64,000 nucleotides of DNA from Cladorrhinum sp. PSN259 (lineage: Eukaryota > Ascomycota > Sordariomycetes > Sordariales > Podosporaceae), in assembly GCA_033725935.1 (NCBI GenBank), contig MU867065.1:62001-126000 (forward strand), read 5' to 3'. The position numbers and the translations under genes are program-made. Below the pieces are notes generated by a model. It was not told the origin of the DNA and searched no databases. It worked only from the letters and a program-made list of their open reading frames with translations. The number at the start of each line of letters is the position of its first letter. Within the stretch, counting starts at the first letter, position 1. Shown piece after piece: positions 42,170 to 53,179 of the stretch.

Positions 42170-43759
42170 ATGGCTCATATTCCATTTGAAACTGCCGCGG
42201 ACTACTTTTCCCGCTTCTCCCTCTTCAGCCTCCTAGGCATCACCTTGTTCCTCCCCCTTGCCGTCCGAGTGATCTACAACCTCTACTTCCACCCTTTATC
42301 CAAGTTCCCAGGCCCATGGTACGCCGCGGTCTCCTCCTTCCCGATCGCTCTGATCTCAATAGTCGAGCGCGAACCTGAATGGCTGCTCCACGTAACCAGA
42401 AAATACGGAAAAGGTGACCTCCCAGTCCGCATCGCACCCGCCTTACTTCTCTTCCCCAAACCCTCAGCCCTTCGCGACATCTACTGGGACCCAAAGAACA
42501 ACACAAAGGGAAGGCTCTACGGCACCGGCGCCCTCGGAGCGCCCAGCATCTTCACCCTCCTGTCGGGAGATGAACACCGAGAACTAAGAAAAGCCCTCGG
42601 CGGCGCGCAGTGGGGCTTCACGCACCTCAAAACAGTCTGGGAGCCGCGCATCGACGACCTCTTGCGACTCTTCACCCGCCGAATGACAGAGTTTGCCGAA
42701 AAGGGGGAGGTGATCAACCTCGGGGACAAGGTAGCCCAGTTCGCGGGGGACGTGATGACCATGGTGGCGTTCAACGAGCCGTGGGGGTTCGTCGACACGA
42801 GCACCGACCGGCGGCGCATCCTCCAGAGCTTCCGCTCCGGCATGCGCTTCTTTGGTCTTGCCGGCCGCTGGCTATGGCTGCGCGAAACGGTCCTCCCTTC
42901 CCCCTTGGGACCCTACTTGATCCCCAAAGCGGGCGACAAGGAAGGAATGGGCTGGCTGGCCTCGGAAGCGGACCGGGTCCTCACGGAGCGCGAAAAGATG
43001 ATTGACGAGATGAATTACACGCAGGACGACGCCCCTCAGAAGGATTACACGCAGTACGCGATCGAAGCGCGCAAGAAGAGCGGCGACGGTGACGCACCTC
43101 TGAGCCGCACGGAAAAACACGCCCACTTGACTCTGTTAATCCAGGCCGGCGCGGACACGACAGGGACGGCCCTGGGATCCACCCTGCGCTTTCTGCTGCT
43201 GAATCCTGCCTGCTTGTCCAAATGCCAAAAGGAAATCCAGGAAGCGGATACAGCGGGCTTGTTATCCGCCCCAGTCCAGTTCGAGGAGACCAGGTCGCAT
43301 CTGCGCTACATGATGGCTTGCATCTCCGAGTCGCTGAGACTGAACCCGCCCGCACTGAATTTATTCAGTCGAGCTTCTCCCAGGGGAGAAGGCGGCCGCG
43401 CCGGTGGTTCAAACATCAACGGGGTGGTAGTGCCAGAAGGGGTGGAATTCACCAGCAACGCGTGGGTCGTTCAGCGCGATCCGGAGCTTTACGGGCCAGA
43501 TCCCGAGGTCTACAGACCGGAGAGGTGGTTAGAGGGCGACAAGAGGACGGCCGAGTTGGAATCTGGCATGTTTGTTTGGGGCGTGGGGCCCAGGATCTGC
43601 CTGGGGAAGGATATTGCCGTTATGGAGCTGTACAAGGTGTTGCCTGAGATTATTCGGCGGTTTGATATTGAGCTTTTGGAGGCGGGGAGGTTTAGGGTGA
43701 TTGGTGGCGTTGCGTTTAATGCCGGGTTTATGGTGAAGTTGTTTGCGAAGAAAGTGTAA
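42170..43759 (+). CDS. Cytochrome P450 monooxygenase
   Basis: A single exon of 529 aa, a usual length for microsomal fungal P450s. There is an N-terminal membrane anchor (about residues 15-35), then 'YNLYFHPLSKFPGPWYAA' with the proline-rich hinge. The I-helix oxygen-binding motif is 'AGADTT', the K-helix ExxR is 'ESLRL', the 'PERW' block is present, and the heme loop 'FVWGVGPRICLGKDIA' has its ligand at Cys477. All catalytic elements are intact. The FPGP lead is shared with pisatin-demethylase-like and related secondary-metabolism or detoxification families, but the substrate cannot be inferred. No backbone synthase or other pathway gene lies next to it, so it does not look like part of a metabolite cluster. 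Being intronless is unusual for fungal P450s. Confidence 0.92.
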   Translation: MAHIPFETAADYFSRFSLFSLLGITLFLPLAVRVIYNLYFHPLSKFPGPWYAAVSSFPIALISIVEREPEWLLHVTRKYGKGDLPVRIAPALLLFPKPSALRDIYWDPKNNTKGRLYGTGALGAPSIFTLLSGDEHRELRKALGGAQWGFTHLKTVWEPRIDDLLRLFTRRMTEFAEKGEVINLGDKVAQFAGDVMTMVAFNEPWGFVDTSTDRRRILQSFRSGMRFFGLAGRWLWLRETVLPSPLGPYLIPKAGDKEGMGWLASEADRVLTEREKMIDEMNYTQDDAPQKDYTQYAIEARKKSGDGDAPLSRTEKHAHLTLLIQAGADTTGTALGSTLRFLLLNPACLSKCQKEIQEADTAGLLSAPVQFEETRSHLRYMMACISESLRLNPPALNLFSRASPRGEGGRAGGSNINGVVVPEGVEFTSNAWVVQRDPELYGPDPEVYRPERWLEGDKRTAELESGMFVWGVGPRICLGKDIAVMELYKVLPEIIRRFDIELLEAGRFRVIGGVAFNAGFMVKLFAKKV

Positions 43760-44342
43760 GGGGATGATGCGGTGAGAATAGCTATGTGGCTATGTGTATT
43801 GCTGAGGAAAGGAAGTACTAGTGAGGTGGTGCACCGTCTGCTTTCAGTTCAATGAGAGTGTTGTAGTTATGTTGTCACTGAGACTTGGCTTCAAGTTACA
43901 TACATTATCAAGTACTTCTGGGCAAAGCAAGAATGTGGCTACTTGTCTGCTATTAATGATCGTGTAGACGGTGTTCAGCAATGCACCAAGATTGGATGGC
44001 GTGCATAGAACAGAGAGGGACTGGCATGCTCCAGAACATAAAAAGCTTAGACACGGGGGTTGATATTACCTTCAAAGTTTGCCAGTATCATGTATAGAGA
44101 AAAAGAAGAAATTTGCTTCTGACTATATAGCCATGTTAGACAGGTACCCCGGCCAGTCTTATACAAGTACCTATTCTGGGGCCAACAGTTGCCAGTATGG
44201 TGAAATCCACTAGCTCTGTTGACATTATCATCAACCCAGACACTCTCCCTCCCACTTTTCGCCTACCAGATAGATCATAGCGGCACAAGATCGACATGAA
44301 ATGTTCCAAACTTGTGCATATTACAGCTTAATACACTTGCTA
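43760..44342. other. Intergenic
   Basis: 3' flank of the P450 gene up to the MITE. No gene, RNA or other repeat seen. Confidence 0.5.
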
Positions 44343-44482
44343 TCGGGCATAGCCGGAAGAAAAAGAAAAAAAAACCGAACCACATGACATGGCACGCATT
44401 GTGCAGGTAAAGTGGATTAGCGTGTGTATAATTGTTCATATAATTGTTCGGGGGGGTTTTTTTTTCTTCCGATTATGCCCGA
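44343..44482. mobile_element. TA-flanked MITE with 30-40 bp terminal inverted repeats
   Basis: Left end TCGGGCATAGCCGGAAGAAA and right end ending CTTCCGATTATGCCCGA are near-perfect inverted repeats; the match continues through a poly-A/poly-T arm to CCGAAC/GTTCGG. Both ends are bordered by TA (44341-44342 and 44483-44484), the target-site duplication made by Tc1/mariner/pogo transposases. The element is 140 bp and non-coding. A related end is at 1299 and a possible one at 24795. It lies in the 3' flank of the nuclease gene. Confidence 0.7.
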
Positions 44483-44551
44483 TAACGCTCTAAATTAAAA
44501 CGAAACACAATTGCTAATCATACATTAATCACACCCCCTTCATGATCCTCA

Positions 44552-46467
44552 TCAACCGCACAGATTAAACTGGCCCAAGCTGGGATCATGATCCGACACA
44601 ACATTTGCATACGTGGCCCACGAGTTTAGATGCAAATGCTCAAACTTGGTGGCGACGTGGCACGCAATCGAAGGGCTGACCATCATGTGGTCCAGAGCCT
44701 GCGAGTTCATGTCGAAGGCGTAGGTATATCTGTCCTCGAGGGGCGCTTTGACGACCACGTCGAGATCCTTCATCTTGGTGATGGCCTCAAAGGTCTTCAT
44801 CGGCTTAACGAAGGAGAACTCGTTGAAGTCGCCTGCGGCGATGACTGCTGCCTTCTTGTCCAAGGCCAAAATGCCGGCGACGAATGACTATTTTTTAATA
44901 TGATTAGCACATGTTTCAAACAAAGATGCAAAAAAAAAAAAGAAAAAAAACTCACCCCAGTAACATTAGCCTGCAAAGTTCTCCTCTCAACGCCACCGTT
45001 AATGGGTGGCCTGATATCGCCGTGCAAGCTCGTGCCACCACCCTTGGAGGTGAAGTGAACATTAACAGTGTAGAATGGCTTGGCCGCACCCTTGACGACC
45101 CAAGCGGCAGCCAAAGGCTTGCGACTGGCAGTCCAAGCCTCACTGGCCGGCTCAATACGACCAGGGTTGAAGGACAAGTAAGGGGGGTCGTCCTTCTTGG
45201 CACCTGCCAAAACAGTCGTCCTGTCGTTTCCAGTTCCCTGGTTGGGCTTGTAAAGGCTCAACAGGTCAGACTTGTAGAGATAGGCCTGACGGATATTTCC
45301 TCCCGGGGCGCCGCCATCCACGTTGGGAGCGGCGGGAGCGACTTCAACAAAGGCATAAGTAGGCCCGCCGGCGGTCTTGATGGCCGCTGAGAGGGCGGAA
45401 AGGGTGACGTTGGCCGAAACAATGTTGTCACCGTCCGTGGCGCCCGAGTTATCCTGGACTTCCTGGATGAAGAGAAGGTCGGGGGAGTTCATGTAGGTCA
45501 CGATGTGGTTTGCAACCTTGGACATGTGGGATGAGGTAGGAGCCAAGTTCTCGACGTTGTAAGAGCCTACGGTTACGCCCTTGCAGTTCCCTTGGGACTT
45601 GAGAGTTGAAGGAGAGACTACGGCGGAGGCGGAAGTGGAGACGGTTACCTTGGTGAGAGGCAGGATGTAGTAAAAGCCAAAAGTCTGGGTGACGATTCCG
45701 GTGATTTGCTCGAGCTGGTCGCCCATCTTGGTGTTGGTTGGGTTCTTGGTGCTGTCGAGAGGGGCGCCGATGATGATAGACTCCGGGTTGGAATCCTTGT
45801 CGGACATGGTGATGCCGCCGTGGGAGTTTCTTCCCGTGGTCTTCCAGTCACCCACCACCCAGGTGTCGCCGTAGCTGTTGGGCTGCTTGGTGACTGTGGG
45901 CTTCTTGATCGTCACCAGCTCGCCGCTGAGAGACTCCCAGAAGTCAAGACCGTACTTGGTTGGCTCCAGGATGGGGTTGACGGCCGAGATGTTGTTCACG
46001 CCGTTGGGAACGGCGTAGATATCGCCGCCATCGAGGCTGGTGTACTGAACGGTGGGGGGTAGAAGGTCACCTTCACCGAGGACCAAGGGAGTCACCGTGT
46101 TTCCCGATGACAGGACCTTGACATTCGTGGGTGAGGTGATTTCGGTCAGGTACAGATAAGTGTTGGCTGATCTGTACTCGGAGACCTTTCCGTCCAAGGA
46201 GATGATATCGCCGACAGCCACGGTTTGGGTGACAGAGCCGAAAACGTAGATGGCCTCGGAAGTGGCACGGTCGTTGTCCGGAGCCGTCGACCTGATCCAG
46301 ACACCGCTGGGACCTCTGGCGATGAGCAAGCCCGTGATGTTCTTCACCGTCTGCCCTGAGTATGGCGAGATGAACTTGTTGCCATTGATCTCGGCGATGG
46401 TAAGGGCCGAAGCCAGCGATTGCAGGCTGGCGAAGGCCCAGACGAGGGCTGCGGCTGACGGCTTCAT
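44552..46467 (-). CDS. Secreted endonuclease/exonuclease/phosphatase-family nuclease
   Basis: Exons 44956-46467 and 44552-44887 join in phase over a 68-bp intron (GTGAGT donor) to 615 aa. Signal peptide at residues 1 to about 21. Residues about 22-290 resemble the OB-fold-type region that precedes the catalytic domain in extracellular nucleases ('IAEINGNKFISPYSGQTVKNITGLL'). The catalytic EEP fold starts at 'VTVGSYNVENL'. It shows 'DLLFIQEVQD' with the metal-binding Glu, 'TVNVHFTSKGG', 'AAGDFNEF' and the C-terminal 'VVSDHDPSLGQF' with the catalytic Asp-His pair. These are the motifs of DNase I-like enzymes, so metal-dependent DNA or RNA hydrolysis outside the cell is likely, for example for phosphate scavenging. 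The last catalytic motifs lie on exon 2. Confidence 0.9.
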
Positions 46468-49400
46468 TGTCGGGTTTGCTGCTCAAAGACCGTGTGTCGC
46501 TGTCAACCTACCCTTCTCTGATCTCGACAGCGCTCCATCATGATTATAACTGCAATGAGTGGCGATGAGTTGTTGTCGTAACCCACGTGGGCCCTGGATT
46601 TCAGGAGGTTAGGGCGGACATGACAGTGTCGTACTCATTATCTGGATCGGGGGGTTCAGGGCGAAACAGTAGGACCAATTCAGGGACGCATGTTTTTGAT
46701 TGGTCAATCCCAACCACGTTCATGCTGTCGACCTTCCTGAATGGACAGGTGGTTAAGATGCCGAGGCCGGGGAGGCCCACTTCAACGGCTGAAATGGGAG
46801 CCAGTAGCTTGTATCTATTGTATCTGAGTGGCCGCCTGCCTTTTATACTCAAGTGTCGGATTGATTTGCCGAGATAGAATCAACATATGCGTGGACCAGT
46901 AGCGAGTTGAGATAGGCCAGTTCCTATATTCTGGGGCAATGGAGGCGGAGAGGGCCGAAAAGCTGATGAATTCGAGGTAACATGCCAAGAACGACAAGCA
47001 TTGATCCGCACGTCAATCTGGGGGTGATCGTCGATAGCCGGAGGAATGCACATGCTGTTGACATATCGAGAACTGCAAGTTTCTCTTCTTGATGAGACCT
47101 TCTAAATAGAGAGTTGTAGTCTATTGTCAATTGTCAATTGTTTTATTGGAACTCTCGATCCTACTTGCCAGTCTTCCAGAAGCCTCGGCAACGAGCCCCA
47201 AAACTCCTTTTCCTGTCAGTGTCCCCTCTTTTAATTCCACAGGAGCTAGACACTCCATGTCTTCTCGCGATCCTTGAGAGACTATCTTATCTCATCAAGT
47301 GGATGCTGCGCTTTTAGATGATAAGGCTAATAACGAGACAACTCTAGATGGAGTTCAGGAGTTGCCGCCATGACCTACAAAAGGCTGTTGTGCCTACCGG
47401 ATCGGTCAGCAACTCTGACTTCTTTAAGGAAGAGGAACGCCAAGCCTGGATCATTCTTTAGGTCCCCTTCCCAAATAGGATTGTCTCCTTTGCCGAAAAA
47501 TCGTCTGTTAGTGACAGCTCATAATTGTTTTCTGACAAGACAACACTGTGCCTCGGATGGCTTTCATCTGCCGTTGTGGCTGCAGTAGTGTGCTCTGACC
47601 CTTCAGCCAGCATGTTCTCCAGCCTGGATCAGCCAACAAGAGGAAACGAAGCGGAATAACGAAGGCGGTCAGTCGGGCTAAGAAGGTGGATGAAATCTGT
47701 GCACCGGTTGGCTATGATGGTGACAGCTGCACTTGCACGAGGTCCGAGGGTAGGGGAACGACAACAAGGTTCCGCAATTGGTAATCGTGATTTTGGGGAC
47801 ATTATGAGATGATAAAGCTCGCGAGATAAAACCATTGATGAGACGCACTCGATCGCAGTGATTTGGGTTGGTTTCTTTCTTGTTTGGGAAACCCAACAGG
47901 CTGGTCGGTGACAGCTTCATGCTCTGGAATCAAAACTGACAAGAAACGAACCCTGCTTCCCCGCTTCGCTCGGACCGCTTGAACAGCACTGTTTCCCCTC
48001 ACCACCAAGACGTTGGGAGTGTGCGGACGGAACGGCATTGCATGCTGCAGGTGCTGTAATACTCGGGTTTCTGTCATCTGCATCCAGTGCGCATTGTTCT
48101 TGGCATCGGATTTTTGTTTTGCTGAGACGAACGACGTCTCGATGAAAGTTGTGTTCTCCCCTCATCAACTCGGGACAGACCCATTCGTAACAATTGGTAG
48201 GATCGGGAAGGACCTTCGGTGGCCGTGTCGAATGGGGAAATGCAGAAAGAGGGCCGAAAAGAGAAGGCGATAACCACAATCCGGTGCACTTTAGCATCCA
48301 ATCCGAAAGTCGCCAGTCTCTGAGGATGGCTTTGGGGGCAATATGATCCGGATGATCTTCTGAGTGAGATTTGTGGCTTTTGAATCCAGGGAGTGTCAGA
48401 CTGACGGAGAATTTGGCCGTTGTCGGGCGCTGCTGGTGGCTGGCCGGGATCTGCTCCTTCCTGTCTTGAGAACCATCTGGTAGCTATGGTGGGACCAGGC
48501 CCCGTGATCCAGGTGTTAAAGTTTGATGTCGCCATGGGACTCCATCTATCAAATTTGATCTCGGTCATCTTCATTCTCACCCCGCATCTGCTCATACACC
48601 GTAGATTAAAAACACCACAAACAAGCAACTTGAAGAGGATTCACAGAGGATCTCGCTCGGACCATGCCGTTGCAGTGACAGGAACGACATCTTCGGTTCG
48701 ACAGGGTCCGTGTCCCCCGCCCGGGCCAGGTTGCTTTCTGCCAAGTCGATGGCCTGGGATCGTCCAGGGATTGAGATGAGATTTTCATCGTGATTCGAAT
48801 TGCAGCACTGCAGCATTGCAGCAGCTGCAAGTCAACCAATCCTCAAGGTTTTCCCTGTTTGCTTGGCGCGACATTGCAGATCAGTCGGTAATTTTCCTTT
48901 TCACTTTTTTGATCCTATTCCCACCTTTTCGTGGTGCCATTGATGTGAGTGCCGCATCGTGAAACGCGGCGAAGCTGTACGAGATGGGATGGCAGTCGTG
49001 CGATGCCACTAGCACACTGGTGCAGGTTTCACGGAACAGGCGCACCTGGGTTCTCCATTGTCATTTGTTGAGCCCGATGGTTGCAGCTGCCTTCTTCAGC
49101 GTGGAACCAGAAAGTTTCAGTGCCTTTCCCCCTGTAACTAACACCATGACTCAACCCAATAGTAGGACCGTGTGTGAGCAGAAGCAACTTGTCTGATCAA
49201 GAGGTCGCCGATTCGGGAATCGAGCTGGAGAGATTTTGGAGAATCAGATCTACAATGCTTTCTTTTTTTACCCCTCTCTCTTGCGTGCGGGAGGCGATTG
49301 TGTTTCGTAGATATTTTTATTTTCAGCTGACGATCAGTTGCTGTTGCTTCTCTCCGCAGATTTCGACTTGGCGACTTGGGGGGGCGCTGGAATGCCCGCA

Positions 49401-50545
49401 AAAGGCCCACCCCAGGTGAGACAGGGACATCGCTTGTTCGCCCAGCAGGTAACATCACATCGTCAACAGCAAAGCGCGATCGCATCTTTTTCGTATCTTT
49501 GTTTTCAACATTTATTCGTGGCCAACAGAACACTACACTGGGAACACGAACAATATCAGACCCAAAACATCTCCAACTTCGGTCGACATGTCGATGATGA
49601 TGTCGTCTCGGAAACAAATTTTCCGCCACGGCAGGTAGCTTGCCACGCTTGCAGAGTGCGCAGGGACCGACAAGGGTGCCCAGAATGCGTGCAGAAAAAT
49701 CCAGAAAGATGAACAGGGGCCCGCCATCCCGGGCCAGCGACGCCATCTTCATCCACTCCGAGCTGTCCCCCGTGACCGGGAATTATCAGTGAGGTTACTG
49801 CGAGCCTTCAACGAGAGTCTTGCCAGTGCGGTGGCAGAGGGAAGAGACGGTGGGAGCAATGTCTGTTTGGGGTGTGTTGCAGTGCAGGGAACACGGCAAT
49901 TACATTTTATTATCACGTCCAAATCCTTTCTCTCAGACTTGCGGTGTCGGCTGTCGCACAACAGCTCCTTCTTTTTTTCTGTAACCAAAATAAGAAAAAG
50001 GACATTCCCGAATAACGACTTGCAGCACCAGTGCGCTGCTAACGACATCGCAATTTAGACAGCATTATCAGCGGGTGGGTCCATTCAGACCTCCAGGGAT
50101 CACTCTGATTGCCGACTACAGGGTTGCCCAGTCTGCACGTGTGAGGCCAGGACGGTGAGCTGGGAGCTCCGTTTGTCTTCTTTTTTTTCCTGCTCGAACC
50201 GGGCCGGCTGGAGCTGATATCAACAAGACGCGGGATCCCCGACCATTGGCCTTCGCACCAAACGGGTATCTCCCTGCGCGAACTCTTCGACGAACCAGCT
50301 CATTGTCTCTTGGCTCTCTGAAATGAGCTTGCTGCCGGCTCCCGAAATTTGCAGCCACCGCCAGTTTACTCCTCAGACGTGCATGGTCTTGCAGCACAAA
50401 TCCTCAGCATCCATCTTTATTCTCTCTCCATCACCTACTCAAGCCCGCAACGACGGCGGCGTTGAACTTCAATGAATCGATACCGGTGACTCGAAATCCC
50501 CGTATATAAACAACTGGGCGTGATTCGACATCGTAAAGGGCTCCA
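46468..50545. other. 4.1-kb divergent intergenic region
   Basis: The largest gap in the window, between the start of the nuclease gene (minus) and the disordered-protein gene (plus). Many overlapping open frames of up to 204 codons exist on both strands, but none shows a domain, signal peptide or splice pattern that I can support. One frame near 49600-49712 ends in a small Cys cluster that does not fit a Zn2Cys6 finger. It may hold long 5' leaders or non-coding RNA. Confidence 0.5.
50503..50510 (+). promoter_or_regulatory. TATA box candidate close to the first ATG of the next gene
   Basis: TATATAAA only 36 bp before the ATG at 50546. If used, transcription would begin almost at that ATG, which favours a later start codon such as 50996. 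Confidence 0.35.
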
Positions 50546-53179
50546 ATGGGCCCCTCGTCCAAGTTCCACTTTCCCTTAACGGGTCGAAAAAATAAACACC
50601 AACCAGCAACGTCACCGACGCCTCCGCAAATATCGGAGCCGCTGACGAAGGCGCAGAGAATTCTCGGGACGACAGCCATCAGCATAGATCTAATCGGAAC
50701 TTCGGGAGACAGCGACCAATGGGAAGCTCCGATTGCGTACCAGCAGAGCGGCGAAACTCGATCAGGCTCGGCACATCGCGATGAGGGGCGACACGGGTCG
50801 TCCGGCCGCAGAGATGGGAGGTGGGAGGAGGAATCGGAAATTATACCAAGGGGAATGGATGGGCGGAGAGAAACCCACGACGTCACCACGGATGCCTCGA
50901 GTCTTCGTCGCCGCCGGTCCACCTCTACAATCACATCCTATTACGACAAGGACAAGCTTCCACTCTCAATTTCTCAACAAACCTCGAACTCTGCAATGGC
51001 TAAAGGTCTGCCGTCCAAGGCTCACGCGCTCCTCGACATCGATGGCAACTTTAACATGGAGCCCAAAGGGCTCAAGAAGAAGAAACCTTCACGGCTCGAT
51101 CTTTCCTCGTTTCTCCCAAGACACCGAAGCAAGCAACACCTCAGACCCGAGCCCGAAGGTAATATGCTCGGACCAGATATGCTCACAAAGTCGCCGTCAC
51201 TCATGTCGATATCTCCGGCACCAACACCTCCGCCAATACAGCAGAGGATAGACAAGAGCATCAGGAAGAAGATGACCAAAGAATCTCTAAGGGATATGGT
51301 GAGCAGGAAGACAGACTTTCCCAGGACACACTCAACTGGCCGCGCCGAAGTCGTGAAGCAGCTCCCAGTCAAGGCCAGCCTTGAGCTACATAATCTGTAC
51401 GACCATTACGAACAGAGGACGTTCGACGAGGCGATGGATCACGAGCTTAGAGGAAGCCTCGACTCGCTCGACCCGCCTCATAACAACCAAGCAGCTCCTG
51501 CATATCCTACACCTCCCGCAAGTAACACAGGACATGCATATCTTTCCCCTTTCCCACAAACCGTCGTGTCACGACCGGCAGCAGCTCAGATAACCAAGAA
51601 ACCGAAACCGCCATTGACTTTGACGCCAGTTCAACTACAACTATCAACCGCTCAAAGTCCCGTGTCTGCCGACTGCGCCAGCATTTCGAGCAGGCATACG
51701 AGAACATCAAAGGCTTCAAAACGCACAGACCACAGCCTGAATGACATTGACTTGCTCCAGAACAGTGTGCTAGCTCTGTCCTCAGATTCCGAAGAGGATG
51801 AATACGAACCATCCATGAACCGACTATCGGTTCCCCCTATGAGCGATGGCCCAGCAAGTCCCGTAAGCCCGAGATCAGCAATGTCGCAACCCAAGTCGGA
51901 TACTACAGATAGCCGGAATAAGCAGCCGAAGCAAACAACATTCGCCGTGAACCCACAGTATATCCCTCCACCTGGGCCGCCTCCAACGAAAGCGCTCCCC
52001 AAGATTAGTATCCGCACGACCTCGCTATCAACGAATTCGGTACCCAAGGCATCGCCCGCGCTTTCCCAAACATCCCGAGCCGGAAGCGCTACTTCCCGCA
52101 CACCCACGACCGATGCCATGATCATCAACATGATACCAAAGAAGGCGTCGACGGAGAAGTTTAGTAAACGGGCTGTTCAGGATGAGACGCAGTTCGAGGA
52201 TTTCCCGGCGCCTCCAATCCACCCCGCGCAGAGACCCCCATCGGCCGCTCAGCACAGGTCTGATCCAGACCTTTCCCCTACAAGCGTCGACTTTTATCTC
52301 GAAAGCCAGCACTCATCAGCCGAAAATGGGTCACTGCGGAGCAACAACAGTCTCAGGAGCAGCCAGAAGAGCGCGCGTAGGGGTAGCACCAATAGCAGCC
52401 TCCATGAAAACGACAGCGGCAGTGGGAGGTTCATGGCAGTCACTCGGCAGGAAGAGATGCTGCTCGCTGCGTTGAGACAAAAGCGCGCCCGTATGCGAGA
52501 GGACATCCTTGCCGAATTTGAGGATGATGCTGAGCGGGAAGAGCATCTCCAACTCAAGCGCGAAGCGACCAGCGACAGCTGCGGAACCAGCATGATGTCA
52601 AGGCAATCTACGGTGAGCTCCTTACGGCCCGAGATCGGCGCATTGAGCGCACGACCCCGACACCAAGCGTCTCTCCGTGCTCAAACACCGACTCGAGCAC
52701 CCACTCCCACTCGACATGCGGAGAAGGCAATGGAGCATAAGCCTCTTCCCATCAGGACGGACGATGGCTTGTTTATTACGCTGGATGATTTTCCCAGCCC
52801 TATGACCACAGAATTTATTGAACGACGGGCCAGCAACAAGGCGAGCAGGAATGTCTCGGTCAAACAGCGCAGCTCTTCGGCGGCTGCCACACCCCGGAGA
52901 CCATCGAGAAGCGGCAGTGTCCCTCGACATGGTTCGGAGCAGATCAGCCCAAAGTCAGTGCCTCGAAACGGCAACATCCTTCCAAACAAGATTGTGGAAG
53001 AGCCCGCGGAGGATGACGAGGGTGTTCCTCGTCCGGATTCACCAATCTCGCCATCCGACTTCCCCATTCCGGCTGCGCCCAGGTCGAGCAAGATTGTCAA
53101 CAAGAAGCAGGTCAGGCTCAGCGCGGTGGGATATTATAAACCCAATGTTGAGGCTGAGTGGTGGGACGACTCTGGATGA
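50546..53179 (+). CDS. Large intrinsically disordered fungal protein of unknown function
   Basis: A single frame of 877 aa from the first ATG. The ATG at 50996 (M151, MAKGLPSKAHALLDIDGNF) has a better context and opens what looks like the conserved part, so the product may be 727 aa. Composition is dominated by Ser, Pro, Arg, Lys and Thr. Recognisable points are a basic run 'KGLKKKKPSRLDLSSFLPRHRSKQ', Pro-rich linkers, a predicted helix rich in Arg/Glu ('QEEMLLAALRQKRARMREDILAEFEDDAEREEHL', about residues 632-665) and a C-terminal basic-to-acidic tail ending 'YYKPNVEAEWWDDSG'. Many Ser-Pro and Arg-x-x-Ser sites suggest phosphorylation. No enzyme domain. A scaffold or cytoskeletal or polarity role is only a guess. 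Confidence 0.75.
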   Translation: MGPSSKFHFPLTGRKNKHQPATSPTPPQISEPLTKAQRILGTTAISIDLIGTSGDSDQWEAPIAYQQSGETRSGSAHRDEGRHGSSGRRDGRWEEESEIIPRGMDGRRETHDVTTDASSLRRRRSTSTITSYYDKDKLPLSISQQTSNSAMAKGLPSKAHALLDIDGNFNMEPKGLKKKKPSRLDLSSFLPRHRSKQHLRPEPEGNMLGPDMLTKSPSLMSISPAPTPPPIQQRIDKSIRKKMTKESLRDMVSRKTDFPRTHSTGRAEVVKQLPVKASLELHNLYDHYEQRTFDEAMDHELRGSLDSLDPPHNNQAAPAYPTPPASNTGHAYLSPFPQTVVSRPAAAQITKKPKPPLTLTPVQLQLSTAQSPVSADCASISSRHTRTSKASKRTDHSLNDIDLLQNSVLALSSDSEEDEYEPSMNRLSVPPMSDGPASPVSPRSAMSQPKSDTTDSRNKQPKQTTFAVNPQYIPPPGPPPTKALPKISIRTTSLSTNSVPKASPALSQTSRAGSATSRTPTTDAMIINMIPKKASTEKFSKRAVQDETQFEDFPAPPIHPAQRPPSAAQHRSDPDLSPTSVDFYLESQHSSAENGSLRSNNSLRSSQKSARRGSTNSSLHENDSGSGRFMAVTRQEEMLLAALRQKRARMREDILAEFEDDAEREEHLQLKREATSDSCGTSMMSRQSTVSSLRPEIGALSARPRHQASLRAQTPTRAPTPTRHAEKAMEHKPLPIRTDDGLFITLDDFPSPMTTEFIERRASNKASRNVSVKQRSSSAAATPRRPSRSGSVPRHGSEQISPKSVPRNGNILPNKIVEEPAEDDEGVPRPDSPISPSDFPIPAAPRSSKIVNKKQVRLSAVGYYKPNVEAEWWDDSG

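Noticed and set aside
48074..48628. 184-codon minus-strand frame
   Set aside because: No recognisable feature; equally long frames occur on the other strand.
49338..49712. Plus-strand frame ending in a Cys cluster (CHACRVRRDRQGCPEC)
   Set aside because: The spacing does not fit a Zn2Cys6 finger, and the preceding 90 codons look random.
49138..49752. 204-codon minus-strand frame in the 4-kb gap
   Set aside because: Overlaps several other frames; composition is unlike protein and there is no signal or domain.
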